From NCBI RefSeq assembly GCF_902498825.1, contig NZ_LR701459.1, positions 1,494,001 through 1,558,000 of the forward strand: a stretch of DNA of 64,000 nucleotides. Direction: 5' to 3'. The notes beneath the pieces were generated by a model that saw nothing but the letters and a program-made list of their open reading frames with translations, did no database searches and had not been told where the DNA came from. Position numbers and translations under genes: made by a program. This stretch comes from Rhizobium sp. EC-SD404 (lineage in GTDB: Bacteria > Pseudomonadota > Alphaproteobacteria > Rhizobiales > Rhizobiaceae). Of this stretch, positions 28,192-38,390 are shown piece by piece (the stretch's first letter is position 1; every line of letters starts with the position of its first letter).

Positions 28192-28659
28192 TCAGATCTG
28201 GATCAGGACGGCGCTGTCGAATTCCATGACTCGCTCGCCATTCGCGTTTTCTGCGAAGTTGCGCGTCTCGACGATACCCCAGCCTGGCTTGGATTTCAGC
28301 GCGCGGGCATTGACGACGTCGCAGCCGAAATGGATCGTCTCGCCGGCAAAAACAGGCTGCAGCCAGCGCATATTGCGGATGCCGGGGGAGGGGCCGAGGA
28401 CCGGCGGCTTGCCGCCTTCGGCTGTGATGCGCGCGGTCTCTCTCTCGCGGAAATCGCAGATTTTGCGCATCCAGACGGCGCCCGTATGCCAGCCGGAAGC
28501 GCAGAGGCCGCCAAAGAGGCTCTGCTTCGCCGCATCCGCATCCACATGGAACGGCTGAGGGTCGAACTTCTTGCCGAAGGCGATGATTTCGTCGGCGGTG
28601 AAGGTGTGCGTGCCGAAATCCTGACGCGCGCCGATCCGGTAGTAATCAAGGGGGCTCAT
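28192..28659 (-). CDS. MaoC family dehydratase (second of pair)
   Basis: A 155-residue single hot-dog-fold protein. The hydratase-2 type motif is EIIAFGKKFDPQPFHVD (Asp and His catalytic pair), followed by LCASGWHTGAVWMR. The family hydrates or dehydrates acyl-CoA thioesters; the substrate is unknown. Its ATG overlaps the stop of the upstream paralogue by four bases, so the two are translationally coupled and may form a heterodimer, as some MaoC pairs do. Confidence 0.88.
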   Translation of the reverse strand: MSPLDYYRIGARQDFGTHTFTADEIIAFGKKFDPQPFHVDADAAKQSLFGGLCASGWHTGAVWMRKICDFRERETARITAEGGKPPVLGPSPGIRNMRWLQPVFAGETIHFGCDVVNARALKSKPGWGIVETRNFAENANGERVMEFDSAVLIQI

Positions 28660-29135
28660 GCCGTGACCCCTGTCGTCGTGTGGTCGCGCCGCCGGATCAT
28701 AGTCGGCTGCTTGGTTTCGCAGACCAGTTCGCCGCGCTGGTTGTAAAGCTTGTTCTCGATGGTCACGATGCCGATCTGCGGCCGCGACGCTGACGGGCGT
28801 GCCTCCAGCACCGTGCAGGTGCCGGTGAGCGTGTCACCGGCGAGCACGGGTGTCTTCCACTCCGCGTAGTCGATGCCGGGGCCGCCTTCGGACGCGGTCC
28901 GGCTGACCATGGCATCGCAGAGCATGCGGTGCAGAATGGCGCAGGTGTGCCAGCCGGATGCCGCGAGGCCGCCCAGGATGCTGGCCTTGCCGGCTTCTTC
29001 GCTGAGATGCATCGGCTGCGGGTCGAATTCCCTTGCGAAGGCGATGATCTCTTCCGCGGAAACAGTGACCGGACCAAGCTCGAACGAGCGACCGGGTTCC
29101 ATGTCCTCGAAATGGATGAAGCTCTGGTCGTACAT
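28656..29135 (-). CDS. MaoC family dehydratase (first of pair)
   Basis: A 159-residue hot-dog-fold paralogue of the next gene, with EIIAFAREFDPQPMHLS and LAASGWHTCAILHRM at matching positions. Both copies keep the Asp/His motif, so neither is an obvious structural-only partner. It starts 18 bp after the ychF stop on the same strand and is probably part of an operon with rplY, pth and ychF. Confidence 0.88.
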   Translation of the reverse strand: MYDQSFIHFEDMEPGRSFELGPVTVSAEEIIAFAREFDPQPMHLSEEAGKASILGGLAASGWHTCAILHRMLCDAMVSRTASEGGPGIDYAEWKTPVLAGDTLTGTCTVLEARPSASRPQIGIVTIENKLYNQRGELVCETKQPTMIRRRDHTTTGVTA

Positions 29136-29153
29136 GGCAGGGCTGGCCGTTGC

Positions 29154-30257
29154 TCAGGTGTTGAAGCGGAACAGGAGCACGTCGCCGTCCTGGACGACAT
29201 ATTCCTTGCCTTCGTCACGCGCCTTACCGGCTTCCTTGGCAGGTACTTCGCCGCCGAGACCGACATAATCGTCATAGGCGATGGTCTGCGCGCGGATGAA
29301 GCCGCGTTCGAAGTCCGAATGAATGACACCGGCAGCCTGGGGCGCCTTGGAGCCACGCTTCACCGTCCAGGCACGCGTTTCCTTGGGGCCGGCGGTGAAA
29401 TAGGTGATGAGCTCCAGCAGGCGGTAGCCGGCACGGATCAGGCGATCGAGCCCGGGCTCTTCGAGGCCCATGGCATCGAGGAATTCCCGTGCCTCGGCTT
29501 CCGGCAGCTGGGCGACTTCCGACTCGATTGCGGCGGAAATGACCACCGCTTCGGCGCCCTGTGACGCGGCCATCTCGGCGACGGCTTTCGTGTGCGCATT
29601 GCCGTCCGCCGCATCACCTTCGGCAACGTTGCAGACATAGAGCACGGGCTTCGAGGTCAAAAGGTTGAGCGAGCGCAGAATTTTCAGGTCTTCGGCAGCC
29701 ATACCTTCGAGCAGGAGGCGCACCGGCTTGCCTTCCTGCAGAAGCTTCAGCGATGCCTCCATCAGGGGCAGCATCAGAGCTGCTTCCTTGTCCTTGCCGG
29801 TCGCACGCTTGCGCGTCTGTTCGGTGCGGCGCTCGAGGCTTTCCAAATCGGCGAGCATCAGCTCGGTCTCGATCGTCTCGGCATCGGCGACCGGGTCGAT
29901 CCGGCCTTCCACATGGGTGATGTCGTCATCCTCGAAGCAACGCAGCACGTGGACGTTGGCGTCCACTTCGCGGATGTTGGCGAGGAACTGGTTGCCGAGG
30001 CCTTCGCCCTTCGAGGCACCGCGCACGAGGCCTGCGATGTCGACGAAGGAGATGCGCGTTGGGATGATCTCCTTGGACTTGGCGATCGCCGCGATCTTGC
30101 GCAGCCGCTCATCGGGCACGGCAACTTCGCCGGTGTTCGGCTCGATGGTGCAGAACGGATAATTCGCTGCCTGGGCTGCCGCCGTCTTGGTCAGCGCGTT
30201 GAAGAGCGTCGACTTGCCGACATTGGGCAGTCCGACGATGCCGCATTTGAAACCCAT
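29154..30257 (-). CDS. ychF: Redox-regulated ATPase YchF (OLA1 family)
   Basis: A 367-residue Obg-related P-loop protein. Walker A is GLPNVGKSTLFNALT, then DIAGLVRGASKGEGLGNQFL. The G4 motif is replaced by NVAE, which explains the family's ATP rather than GTP preference. A helical insert and a C-terminal TGS domain follow (QAAGVIHSDFERGFIRAQTI). Members bind ribosomes and take part in oxidative-stress responses. The pth-ychF neighbourhood is widely conserved. Confidence 0.96.
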   Translation of the reverse strand: MGFKCGIVGLPNVGKSTLFNALTKTAAAQAANYPFCTIEPNTGEVAVPDERLRKIAAIAKSKEIIPTRISFVDIAGLVRGASKGEGLGNQFLANIREVDANVHVLRCFEDDDITHVEGRIDPVADAETIETELMLADLESLERRTEQTRKRATGKDKEAALMLPLMEASLKLLQEGKPVRLLLEGMAAEDLKILRSLNLLTSKPVLYVCNVAEGDAADGNAHTKAVAEMAASQGAEAVVISAAIESEVAQLPEAEAREFLDAMGLEEPGLDRLIRAGYRLLELITYFTAGPKETRAWTVKRGSKAPQAAGVIHSDFERGFIRAQTIAYDDYVGLGGEVPAKEAGKARDEGKEYVVQDGDVLLFRFNT

Positions 30258-30339
30258 GGATGGTGCGTCCGTTATTTCTCGAGAAGTGGTTGGGTGGCGT
30301 ATGCGGGAAGGCGTCGACGATCGTCAACCGCTTTCACCG

Positions 30340-31071
30340 TCACTCGCCGTTCTTGTTGCCGAAGAGCCGCTTCAGCATGTCTGCCATAGGGCCGGAGACC
30401 GGCTGACCTGCGCCTGTCGGGCGATTGGCCTGTCGGATATGGCTTTTCGCCTTGCCAGCGCTCGGGGCCTTCGCGGCAGGCGCATCGCCGGTTTGAGCCG
30501 ACGAGCCGCCGATCGCGGTGGCGATCTTGTTCATGAAGCCGGCATCGTCGCCGGCGACCAGGAGGCCCGCATGCGCGCCGATCGTGTCGAGCATCGGATC
30601 GCGCCAGACTGCATCAGCCTTCGCAAAATCGCCCAGCACATGGTTGTGCACGAGTTCCTTGGCGCCCGGATGGCCGATGCCGAGCCGGACGCGACGATAG
30701 TCCTTGCCCACATGGGCATCAATCGACTTGATGCCGTTATGGCCGCCATGGCCGCCGCCGGTCTTGATTCTGACCTTGCCGGGCGCGAGGTCGAGTTCGT
30801 CGTAGATGACGGTCAGTGCATCCGGGCCGAGCTTGTAGAAGCGCAGGGCCTCGCCGACGGATTCGCCCGACAGGTTCATGAATGTCTGCGGCTTGATCAG
30901 AAGAACACGCGTGCCGCCGATCTCGCCCTCGGCGATCTCGGCCTTGAACTTCTTGGACCAGCCGGACATGCCCTGGGCGCGTGCGATCGCGTCGACGGCC
31001 ATGAACCCGATATTGTGGCGGTTTGCCTGATAGCGCGAACCGGGATTTCCGAGCCCTGCAATCACCAGCAT
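30340..31071 (-). CDS. pth: Peptidyl-tRNA hydrolase
   Basis: A 243-residue enzyme that releases peptides from prematurely dropped peptidyl-tRNAs. The catalytic His is in [12 protein letters not shown] (His19). Conserved segments are [38 protein letters not shown] and GIGHPG. The length exceeds the usual 190 residues because of a 50-residue Ala/Lys-rich C-terminal tail, common in rhizobial homologues. It follows rplY on the same strand. Confidence 0.96.
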   Translation of the reverse strand: MLVIAGLGNPGSRYQANRHNIGFMAVDAIARAQGMSGWSKKFKAEIAEGEIGGTRVLLIKPQTFMNLSGESVGEALRFYKLGPDALTVIYDELDLAPGKVRIKTGGGHGGHNGIKSIDAHVGKDYRRVRLGIGHPGAKELVHNHVLGDFAKADAVWRDPMLDTIGAHAGLLVAGDDAGFMNKIATAIGGSSAQTGDAPAAKAPSAGKAKSHIRQANRPTGAGQPVSGPMADMLKRLFGNKNGE

Positions 31072-31115
31072 GCGCGTGATCCTTACCTTGCGGCTGTTTC
31101 AAGGTCGTATAAAGC

Positions 31116-31149
31116 GATCGGCCCGGAGCGCCAAGCGTCCGGGCCGATC
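31116..31149 (-). terminator. Hairpin between rplY and pth
   Basis: A perfect 12-bp inverted repeat, GATCGGCCCGGA and TCCGGGCCGATC, with a 10-base loop. On the minus strand it is followed by GCTTTATA, only a weak T-run. It probably gives partial termination, so that rplY is made in excess over pth. Confidence 0.65.
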
Positions 31150-31173
31150 CGAAAGACAGAACGGAGGGGAGAA

Positions 31174-31848
31174 TTACTTCTCTTCGCCGCCTTCTTCTTC
31201 TGCTTCGTCGTTCTGCTCGATGGCTTCGACTTCATCGGCTTCCGGCGCTTCCTGGCCTTCAGCTTCTTCCTCAGCCGTCAGAACAGCCGGAGCAGCGATC
31301 GTTGCGATGGTGAAATCGCGATCGGTGATCGTCGGCTCGACGCCCTTCGGCAGATCGATATTGGAGATGTGAATGCCGTCGCCGATTTCGAGACCGGTGA
31401 GGTCTGCAACGAAGGCGTCCGGGATCTTGTCTGCCGGGCAGTGAACTTCGACCGTGTGGCGCACGATGTTGAGAACGCCGCCGCGCTTGATGCCGGGCGA
31501 TGCTTCTTCATTTTCGAAGTGAACGGGGACTTCGACCGTAACGACCGTGTTCTTGCCGACGCGGAGAAAGTCGACATGCATGGTGAAGTCACGGACAGGA
31601 TCCAGCTGGTAATCCTTGGGGAGGACCTGGATCTTCTTGCCATCGACGTTGATCGTCGCAACCGTGGTCATGAAACCACCGCCGCGGATCTTCAGCGTCA
31701 GCTCCTTGATGGGAAGCGTGATGGCCATCGGGGGCTGCTTGTCACCGTAGATGACTGCAGGGACTTTGCCGTTGCGGCGGAGTTCACGGGCGGACCCCTT
31801 ACCAACCCGTTCGCGCGCCTCGGCCTTGAGCTCGTATGTGTCGCTCAT
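31174..31848 (-). CDS. rplY: 50S ribosomal protein L25/general stress protein Ctc
   Basis: A 224-residue long form of L25 (TL5/CTC type), which binds 5S rRNA. The N-terminal L25 domain ([20 protein letters not shown], then [13 protein letters not shown]) is followed by the CTC beta-domain (KVEVPVHF-like segment, [15 protein letters not shown]) and a highly acidic C-terminal tail. AAAGGAAA precedes the ATG at 31848. It heads the rplY-pth-ychF-maoC-maoC run. Confidence 0.96.
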   Translation of the reverse strand: MSDTYELKAEARERVGKGSARELRRNGKVPAVIYGDKQPPMAITLPIKELTLKIRGGGFMTTVATINVDGKKIQVLPKDYQLDPVRDFTMHVDFLRVGKNTVVTVEVPVHFENEEASPGIKRGGVLNIVRHTVEVHCPADKIPDAFVADLTGLEIGDGIHISNIDLPKGVEPTITDRDFTIATIAAPAVLTAEEEAEGQEAPEADEVEAIEQNDEAEEEGGEEK

Positions 31849-32151
31849 GGCATTTCCTTTCGAGGTATGATCTGGAGCGCCCCGCGTTTCCGTTTCGGGA
31901 AAGTCGCGGAACGTGGAACCGCTCATGTCGAGTGATCCATCCGCGTTGCCTCCAAGGGTGTCTACGCGGACGGCGCGTCTATAACCGACAGGCGGAAAAA
32001 GCGCAAGCACGGCCGGCATTCCGGGACGTTCACGCTCGAAAAGATGTTGATCGGCATTGTGATCAACGCCTGCGCCGCTAGAACGACATGGAACTGTTAC
32101 GTGACAAGGCCATGGCTTCGATCTCAAGCCGGGCTCGCAGGATCATAGGCA

Positions 32152-33492
32152 ATGACGGTGCAGCATCCGACGACGACAAGCGACGACCTCGCCGCAGATC
32201 AGCCGTCTGCCGGCATGGGCGAACTCGTTCAAACCTTCGGCAAGATCGGGCTTCTCTCCTTCGGTGGGCCTGCCGGTCAGATCGCGCTTATGCATCGCAT
32301 CCTGGTGGACGAGAAGCGGTGGCTTTCCGAACCGCAATTCCTCCATGCGCTGAACTTCTGCATGCTGCTGCCCGGCCCCGAAGCCATGCAGCTTGCCACC
32401 TATTCGGGCTGGCTTCTGAAGGGCGTCCGCGGCGGGCTTCTGGCCGGGCTTCTCTTCGTTCTGCCAGGCTTCTTCGTGCTTTTGGGGCTTTCGATTCTCT
32501 ACATCACGGTGGGCGATGTCCCGATCGTCGACGGGCTGCTGTTCGGCTTGAAGGCGGCGGTTCTTGCCATCGTGCTTGAAGCGATGATCAAGGTCGCCAA
32601 GCGGGCGCTTAACGGACGGTTCGCCTATGCGATCGCGATCGCCGCTTTTGTCGCGATCGCGTTCCTGCAGGTGCCGTTCCCGCTGATCATCGCTGCGGCG
32701 GGCCTTCTCGGGGTACTCCGCCATCGGGTGTTCGGCGCCGGTCCCGGCAATGCCGACGATGTCGTCCTTGCAGAACCCAAGGTTCCTTTTTCGTCGACGC
32801 TGAAGACGCTCGCCGTCTGGGGTGCGCTTTGGCTCGTGCCGCTCGCTCTACTGCTCGCTCTGTTCGGTCGAGGGCAGGTCTTCGCCGATCAGGCGCTGTA
32901 CTTCTCGCAAACCGCGATCGTCACGTTCGGCGGGGCTTATGCGGTGCTGGCCTATGTGGCGCAGCAGGCCGTCGAATTTTACGGCTGGCTGCGACCGGAC
33001 GAAATGCTGACGGGGCTTGGACTGGCCGAAACGACGCCGGGGCCGCTCATTCTGGTGCTCGTCTTCGTCGGCTTTCTCGGTGCGTCGCGTATGTCCGGTC
33101 TCGATCCGATCACGGGCGGCATTCTAGGGGGCACGACCGCGCTTTTCTTCACCTTCGTTCCTTGCTTCCTCTGGATCTTCGTAGGCGCGCCTTACATAGA
33201 GCGCCTGCGCGGTGTGAAATGGCTTGCCGCGGCGCTCTCCGCCATCACGGCCGCCGTCGTGGGCGTCATCGCCAATCTCGCCGTCTGGTTCGGACTACAG
33301 GTTCTTTTCGGTGAAACATCGACGGTCGATTGGGGGCCGTTTTCTCTGCCCTCATTTGATCCGGCTGCACTGGATCTTGCGGCGCTTGCGATCGCAGTGG
33401 CTGCCGGCGTCGCGCTCATTCGTTTTCACCTCAACATCTTTCTCGTGCTGGGCGCAGCGGCCGCAGCAGGCGCCATCGTTACGATCGGCTGA
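32152..33492 (+). CDS. chrA: Chromate transporter, two-domain ChrA
   Basis: A 446-residue membrane protein of the CHR family in the long form with two homologous halves. The first starts with FGKIGLLSFGGPAGQIALMH and the second with YFSQTAIVTFGGAYAVLAYV; each has the conserved FGG motif. LPGPEAMQLATYSGWLL and ETTPGPLILVLVFVGFL are the matching second motifs. Family members export chromate; without a chrB neighbour, resistance is not certain. AGGATCATAGG precedes the ATG. Confidence 0.93.
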   Translation: MTVQHPTTTSDDLAADQPSAGMGELVQTFGKIGLLSFGGPAGQIALMHRILVDEKRWLSEPQFLHALNFCMLLPGPEAMQLATYSGWLLKGVRGGLLAGLLFVLPGFFVLLGLSILYITVGDVPIVDGLLFGLKAAVLAIVLEAMIKVAKRALNGRFAYAIAIAAFVAIAFLQVPFPLIIAAAGLLGVLRHRVFGAGPGNADDVVLAEPKVPFSSTLKTLAVWGALWLVPLALLLALFGRGQVFADQALYFSQTAIVTFGGAYAVLAYVAQQAVEFYGWLRPDEMLTGLGLAETTPGPLILVLVFVGFLGASRMSGLDPITGGILGGTTALFFTFVPCFLWIFVGAPYIERLRGVKWLAAALSAITAAVVGVIANLAVWFGLQVLFGETSTVDWGPFSLPSFDPAALDLAALAIAVAAGVALIRFHLNIFLVLGAAAAAGAIVTIG

Positions 33493-33606
33493 AGGCGGGT
33501 ACCAAAATCCGGACTGTCATCGGTGGACAAAGCGGCATGCTTGACCGAAGGTGCGGCCCGAATTAGGCAACGGCATTTCCTGACACCGACACGGATTGAA
33601 ATAATC

Positions 33607-35442
33607 ATGCCCGCATATCGCTCCCGCACCACGACCCATGGCCGCAACATGGCCGGCGCGCGCGGCCTTTGGCGCGCCACCGGCATGAAGGACGGCGACT
33701 TCGGAAAGCCGATCATCGCCGTGGTGAACTCCTTCACCCAGTTCGTGCCGGGCCACGTGCACCTCAAAGATCTCGGCCAGCTCGTCGCACGCGAAATCGA
33801 AGCAGCCGGCGGCGTCGCCAAAGAGTTCAACACGATCGCGGTCGATGACGGCATCGCCATGGGCCATGACGGCATGCTCTATTCACTGCCGTCGCGCGAG
33901 ATCATCGCCGACAGCGTGGAATACATGGTCAACGCGCACTGCGCCGACGCCATGGTCTGCATCTCCAACTGCGACAAGATCACGCCCGGCATGCTGAACG
34001 CGGCCATGCGCCTCAACATCCCTGCCGTCTTCGTTTCCGGCGGTCCGATGGAGGCCGGCAAGGTGGTGCTCAACGGCAAGATCAAGGCACTCGACCTCGT
34101 CGACGCGATGGTTGCTGCCGCCGACGATAGCGTGTCGGACGAGGACGTCCAGGCGATCGAGCGTTCGGCCTGCCCGACCTGCGGCTCCTGCTCGGGCATG
34201 TTCACCGCCAATTCTATGAACTGCCTGACCGAAGCGCTCGGCCTTTCTCTGCCCGGCAATGGCTCCACGCTCGCCACGCATGCGGACCGCAAGCGGCTGT
34301 TCGTCGAGGCCGGTCATCTGATCGTCGATATCGCCAAGCGCTACTACGAGCAGGAGGACGAGAGCGTCCTGCCGCGCAATGTCGCGAACAAAAGGGCGTT
34401 CGAAAACGCCATGTCGCTCGATATCGCGATGGGTGGTTCGACCAACACCGTCCTGCACATTCTTGCCGCCGCCCATGAGGGCGAGATCGATTTCACGCTG
34501 GACGACATCGACCAGCTTTCGCGCAAGGTGCCGTGCCTCTCGAAGGTCGCGCCGGCGAAGTCCGACGTTCACATGGAAGACGTTCACCGTGCCGGCGGCA
34601 TCATGTCCATCCTGGGCGAACTGGAAAAGGGCGGGCTCATCCATCGCGACAGCCCGACGGTGCATGCCGCCACGCTCGGCGACGCGATCGACCATTGGGA
34701 CATCGGGCGCACGTCGAGCGAGACGGTGCGGAAGTTCTTCAGCGCAGCCCCCGGCGGCATTCCAACCCAGGTGGCCTTCAGCCAGGAAGCGCGTTGGGAA
34801 GAGCTCGACATAGACCGCGAAAACGGCGTCATCCGCTCCGTCGCCAATCCCTTCTCGAAGGATGGCGGCCTGGCCGTGCTCAAGGGCAATATCGCGCTCG
34901 ACGGCTGCATCGTGAAGACGGCGGGCGTCGACGAGTCGATCCTGAAATTCACCGGGCCGGCAGTCGTCTTCGAAAGTCAGGATGCAGCGGTGAAGGGCAT
35001 TCTCGGCAATGAGGTGAAGGCCGGTGACGTCGTCGTCATCCGCTACGAAGGCCCGAAAGGTGGGCCCGGCATGCAGGAAATGCTCTACCCGACGAGCTAT
35101 TTGAAGTCGAAAGGCCTCGGCAAGGCCTGCGCGCTTGTTACCGATGGCCGCTTCTCGGGCGGCACGTCCGGTCTCTCCATCGGCCATGCATCGCCGGAAG
35201 CGGCGCAGGGCGGGATGATCGGGCTGGTGCGGGACGGCGACATGATCGAGATCGATATCCCGAACCGGACGATCAATCTCGCCGTCTCCGAAGACGAGCT
35301 CGCGGCGCGTCGCACCGAACAGGACAAGCTCGGCTGGAAGCCGGCGGCACCGCGCAAGCGCAATGTCACCACCGCGCTCAAGGCCTATGCAGCTTTCGCA
35401 TCGAGCGCCGACAGGGGCGCTGTGCGCATTCTGCCGGAATAG
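33607..35442 (+). CDS. ilvD: Dihydroxy-acid dehydratase
   Basis: A 611-residue Fe-S dehydratase making 2-oxoisovalerate and 2-oxo-3-methylvalerate for valine, isoleucine and leucine. Cluster cysteines lie in [13 protein letters not shown] and [32 protein letters not shown] is the C-terminal signature. The ATG at 33607 starts the conserved [14 protein letters not shown]. Its product feeds LeuA, whose gene is 30 kb away in the same window. Ends at a bidirectional terminator. Confidence 0.97.
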   Translation: MPAYRSRTTTHGRNMAGARGLWRATGMKDGDFGKPIIAVVNSFTQFVPGHVHLKDLGQLVAREIEAAGGVAKEFNTIAVDDGIAMGHDGMLYSLPSREIIADSVEYMVNAHCADAMVCISNCDKITPGMLNAAMRLNIPAVFVSGGPMEAGKVVLNGKIKALDLVDAMVAAADDSVSDEDVQAIERSACPTCGSCSGMFTANSMNCLTEALGLSLPGNGSTLATHADRKRLFVEAGHLIVDIAKRYYEQEDESVLPRNVANKRAFENAMSLDIAMGGSTNTVLHILAAAHEGEIDFTLDDIDQLSRKVPCLSKVAPAKSDVHMEDVHRAGGIMSILGELEKGGLIHRDSPTVHAATLGDAIDHWDIGRTSSETVRKFFSAAPGGIPTQVAFSQEARWEELDIDRENGVIRSVANPFSKDGGLAVLKGNIALDGCIVKTAGVDESILKFTGPAVVFESQDAAVKGILGNEVKAGDVVVIRYEGPKGGPGMQEMLYPTSYLKSKGLGKACALVTDGRFSGGTSGLSIGHASPEAAQGGMIGLVRDGDMIEIDIPNRTINLAVSEDELAARRTEQDKLGWKPAAPRKRNVTTALKAYAAFASSADRGAVRILPE

Positions 35443-35465
35443 AGGGCTTCCTACTTCTGAATACG

Positions 35466-35496
35466 AAAAAGGCCGGACATCGTGTCCGGCCTTTTT
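35466..35496. terminator. Bidirectional terminator between ilvD and prs
   Basis: AAAAAGGCCGGACA and TGTCCGGCCTTTTT form a perfect stem flanked by A- and T-runs. It lies 24 bp after ilvD and 25 bp after the prs stop on the other strand, so it can terminate both convergent transcripts. Confidence 0.92.
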
Positions 35497-35520
35497 CATG
35501 AGAGCAGTTCGGATCGGCGA

Positions 35521-36453
35521 TCAGTCGAAGAGGCTGGAGACCGATTCTTCAGCAGCCGTCCGGTTGATGGCTTCGCCGATCAGGTTCGCCGTCGTGATGA
35601 CGCGGATGTTGTGGGCAGCCTGGACTGCCGGCGACGGCTGGATGCTGTCGGTGATGACCAGCTCTTTCAGCTTGGACGAGGTGACACGGGCCACGGCGCC
35701 GCCGGATAGCACGCCGTGCGTGATATAGGCGGTGACGCTCGTCGCACCCTGGTTCAACAGCGCTTCGGCCGCGTTGCAGAGCGTTCCGCCGGAATCGACG
35801 ATGTCGTCGATAAGCAGGCAGTCGCGGCCGACAATGTCGCCGATAACGTTCATCACTTCGGACTCACCCGGGCGATCGCGGCGCTTGTCGACGATGGCGA
35901 GCTGCGCATCGAGGCGCTTGGCCAGCGAGCGGGCACGCACCACGCCGCCGACGTCGGGCGAAACGACCGTGATGTTCGACAGATCGTAGTGCTCCTTCAC
36001 GTCGCGCGACAGGATCGGCACGGCGTAAAGGTTGTCGGTCGGGATATCGAAGAAGCCTTGAATCTGGCCGGCGTGGAGATCAAGCGTCAAAACGCGATCG
36101 GCACCGGCATGCGTGATCAGATTGGCGACGAGCTTTGCCGAGATGGGCGTGCGTGGACCGGGTTTGCGGTCCTGGCGGGCATAACCGAAATAGGGCAGCA
36201 CCGCCGTGATGCGCCGAGCCGACGACCGGCGGAACGCGTCGATCATGATCAACAGTTCCATCAGGTGGTCGTTGGCGGGATAGGAGGTCGACTGGACGAC
36301 GAAGACGTCCTCGCCGCGCACGTTTTCCTGAATCTCGACGAAGATTTCCTGGTCCGCGAAGCGACGGACGCTGGCCTTGCCGAGCTGCAGGTTGAGATAG
36401 GTGCAGATGGCATCAGCAAGCAGCCGGTTGGAGTTGCCCGCGAAAATTTTCAT
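35521..36453 (-). CDS. prs: Ribose-phosphate pyrophosphokinase
   Basis: A 310-residue class I PRPP synthetase, making PRPP from ribose 5-phosphate and ATP for nucleotide, His and Trp synthesis. Motifs: [13 protein letters not shown] start, [39 protein letters not shown] and the PRPP-binding loop [17 protein letters not shown]. The length is normal. Convergent with ilvD; 89 bp downstream of the lipoprotein gene. Confidence 0.97.
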   Translation of the reverse strand: MKIFAGNSNRLLADAICTYLNLQLGKASVRRFADQEIFVEIQENVRGEDVFVVQSTSYPANDHLMELLIMIDAFRRSSARRITAVLPYFGYARQDRKPGPRTPISAKLVANLITHAGADRVLTLDLHAGQIQGFFDIPTDNLYAVPILSRDVKEHYDLSNITVVSPDVGGVVRARSLAKRLDAQLAIVDKRRDRPGESEVMNVIGDIVGRDCLLIDDIVDSGGTLCNAAEALLNQGATSVTAYITHGVLSGGAVARVTSSKLKELVITDSIQPSPAVQAAHNIRVITTANLIGEAINRTAAEESVSSLFD

Positions 36454-36542
36454 GATTGTCCGCCCGTGATGCGCGCCGTTGCCGGCCTTTTAGCCAGTCT
36501 CGTCTCGATTGCAAGCCGCAGTGGTGGATTGATGTCCGACGA

Positions 36543-37145
36543 TCAGCCCTGCCGCTGGCTTTCCCACAGTGTGAAAGCTTGAAGACTCTGCTCCGCCACG
36601 CTCTCCATGGCCGCGCTCGGGATGTCATCCCAGGACGTCGCACCTGCCTGGCTCGGCTTTTCGGCCTCGATCGTTCCGCGAATGCGGTGAAGCCTCGTGC
36701 CACTGCCGTCGAGCACGTCCCAAACGTAAAAGACCGTGTTTGTGGTCTCGCCGCGCTCCGCCGACAGGTAGCCCTTCAGAACATAAGCGCTGGTCTCGTC
36801 CTGAAAGGGCAGGACGGTCAGGCCCAGCCGTCCGGCCTCGGTGCGCAGCCGGCGCGACATGGGCGTCACGGCTTCAAGCGGGGCGCCGATGATCGGCATG
36901 AAGCGGATGGTCGGCGTTGCGGACTGGTCCGATGTCGGTGGCACGAGCGCCAGCTCGGCGCCGTCTCCATCTCCAGCCGGCGTCGCGTAGGTGGCAGCGT
37001 CGATCTCGATCGGGCTGGTCGGATTGCTGCTCTCGCCGGCCGTCTCGATGGCGGCGACGGGGCCGTCGGTAGATGTGCAGGCGAACAGTCCGGCCAACAG
37101 GCCGAGAGCCAAGATTGTCCGGATCGATCCGGGGGCAAGCTTCAT
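36543..37145 (-). CDS. Putative lipoprotein
   Basis: A 200-residue protein with an N-terminal signal helix (TILALGLLAGLFAC) and a lipobox ending in Cys23 (LFAC), so probably lipidated by Lgt, whose gene is 3 kb upstream on the same strand. The mature part begins with a Ser/Thr/Pro-rich linker, followed by a domain around TIRFMPIIGAPLEAVTPMSR and TVFYVWDVLDGSGTRLHRI. I do not recognise the domain and no function can be assigned. Confidence 0.75.
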   Translation of the reverse strand: MKLAPGSIRTILALGLLAGLFACTSTDGPVAAIETAGESSNPTSPIEIDAATYATPAGDGDGAELALVPPTSDQSATPTIRFMPIIGAPLEAVTPMSRRLRTEAGRLGLTVLPFQDETSAYVLKGYLSAERGETTNTVFYVWDVLDGSGTRLHRIRGTIEAEKPSQAGATSWDDIPSAAMESVAEQSLQAFTLWESQRQG

Positions 37146-37233
37146 GCTTTCGTCCCTATCGCGTCGTCATCCAGCTGGTAGGCGGGCATCTTCTTCCGTC
37201 GAATGAACTTATGGTGCGGTGCGATCAGCAGTG

Positions 37234-38385
37234 TCAACGCTGAATAAGTTCAAGCTTATGTTTGGACAGCGCTTCCGGTGCGCCGGGCGTCGTCAGGTAG
37301 GTTTGTCCGAGCGTCATTGCGACTCCCGTGTCGGAATCCATGATGATCATGTGGACGAAGAGCGACATGTCCGGCTCGATCGGCTGCGGGCTTCCCTGAT
37401 AGAACATCTGGTGTTCCATCCATGACGGCGCGAAACGCGCGCCAAGCGAATAGCCGCAGGCATTCAATCGGTGGCGAGCAAGGCCGCGCTCGTCCATCAC
37501 GCGGGCATGGACGTCGAAGACATCGCCGAAGGTGTGGCCCGTCGTCAGCACCGGCTCGATCTGCTGGATCGCGTCGAGACAGGCGTCGAAGAGCTCGATG
37601 TGGCGCTGCTTGGGCTTGCCGACCATGATCGTGCGCATCATGGCCGCATGGTAGCGCGCGCTGGTGCCTGCCCATTCGAGCGTCAGCTGGTCGGTCTTGT
37701 TGAGCTTCCGGCGACCCGACTTGGAGCGGCAGAGCAGGGCATCGTCGCCCGAGCCGATGATGAACTCGTTGCCGGGATATTCGCCGTCGCCGGCCAGCAC
37801 TGCGCCTTGCATCGCCGCCAACAGGTCGGCTTCGCGCGCCCCGGGCTCGATCAAGGGCAGGGCGGCATCGAGCGACGCATCGGCAAGCTTCGCGGCCTTT
37901 CGCACATGGGCGATTTCGGCCGGGCTTTTGGTCAGGCGCAGATTGCTGACGACGTACGACGCATCGATGATCTTGGCGAAGGACTGGAGCTGGTTGTCCA
38001 GCCGGCGGGTGTTCGTGCCGGTCAGGCCGTGGGTGTCATACTCGACGCCGATGCGGGCGCCGAGCAGGTCCATCTCATCGAGCAGGTTCTTCAATTCCAC
38101 CGTCGGATCGGCGTTGGCGCGGTCGGTCCAGACGGTGATGTTCTCGATCGTAGAGGTATGGCGCGCCTGACGAAGATCCGCCGAGCGCGTCAAAAGGCTC
38201 ATCTGGCCGTCAGCCTTCACGATCAGGGTCTGGAAGAAGCAGAAGCCGAAGGTGTCGTAACCCGTCAGCCAATACATGCTTTCCTGGGCAAACAGCAGCA
38301 GCGCGTCGAGCCGCTCCTCCTTCATTGCCATGAGCAGCCGTTCGAGACGGCCGGAATATTCTTCCGGGGCAAAGCGCGGGGCCAT
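37234..38385 (-). CDS. M24 (creatinase/aminopeptidase P fold) protein lacking metal ligands
   Basis: A 383-residue protein with an N-terminal creatinase-N domain (to about 150) and a C-terminal pita-bread domain. At positions where M24 metallopeptidases carry D, D, H, E, E, this protein has LEWAG, AAMMRTIM, ACGYSLGARF and MIIMDSDTGVAM. By eye most or all ligands are replaced, so it is probably not a metallopeptidase. Metal-free members such as creatinase act on small C-N substrates, which is the better guess. It lies next to pgeF in the lgt cluster. Confidence 0.8.
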   Translation of the reverse strand: MAPRFAPEEYSGRLERLLMAMKEERLDALLLFAQESMYWLTGYDTFGFCFFQTLIVKADGQMSLLTRSADLRQARHTSTIENITVWTDRANADPTVELKNLLDEMDLLGARIGVEYDTHGLTGTNTRRLDNQLQSFAKIIDASYVVSNLRLTKSPAEIAHVRKAAKLADASLDAALPLIEPGAREADLLAAMQGAVLAGDGEYPGNEFIIGSGDDALLCRSKSGRRKLNKTDQLTLEWAGTSARYHAAMMRTIMVGKPKQRHIELFDACLDAIQQIEPVLTTGHTFGDVFDVHARVMDERGLARHRLNACGYSLGARFAPSWMEHQMFYQGSPQPIEPDMSLFVHMIIMDSDTGVAMTLGQTYLTTPGAPEALSKHKLELIQR

Positions 38386-38390
38386 AGGGA

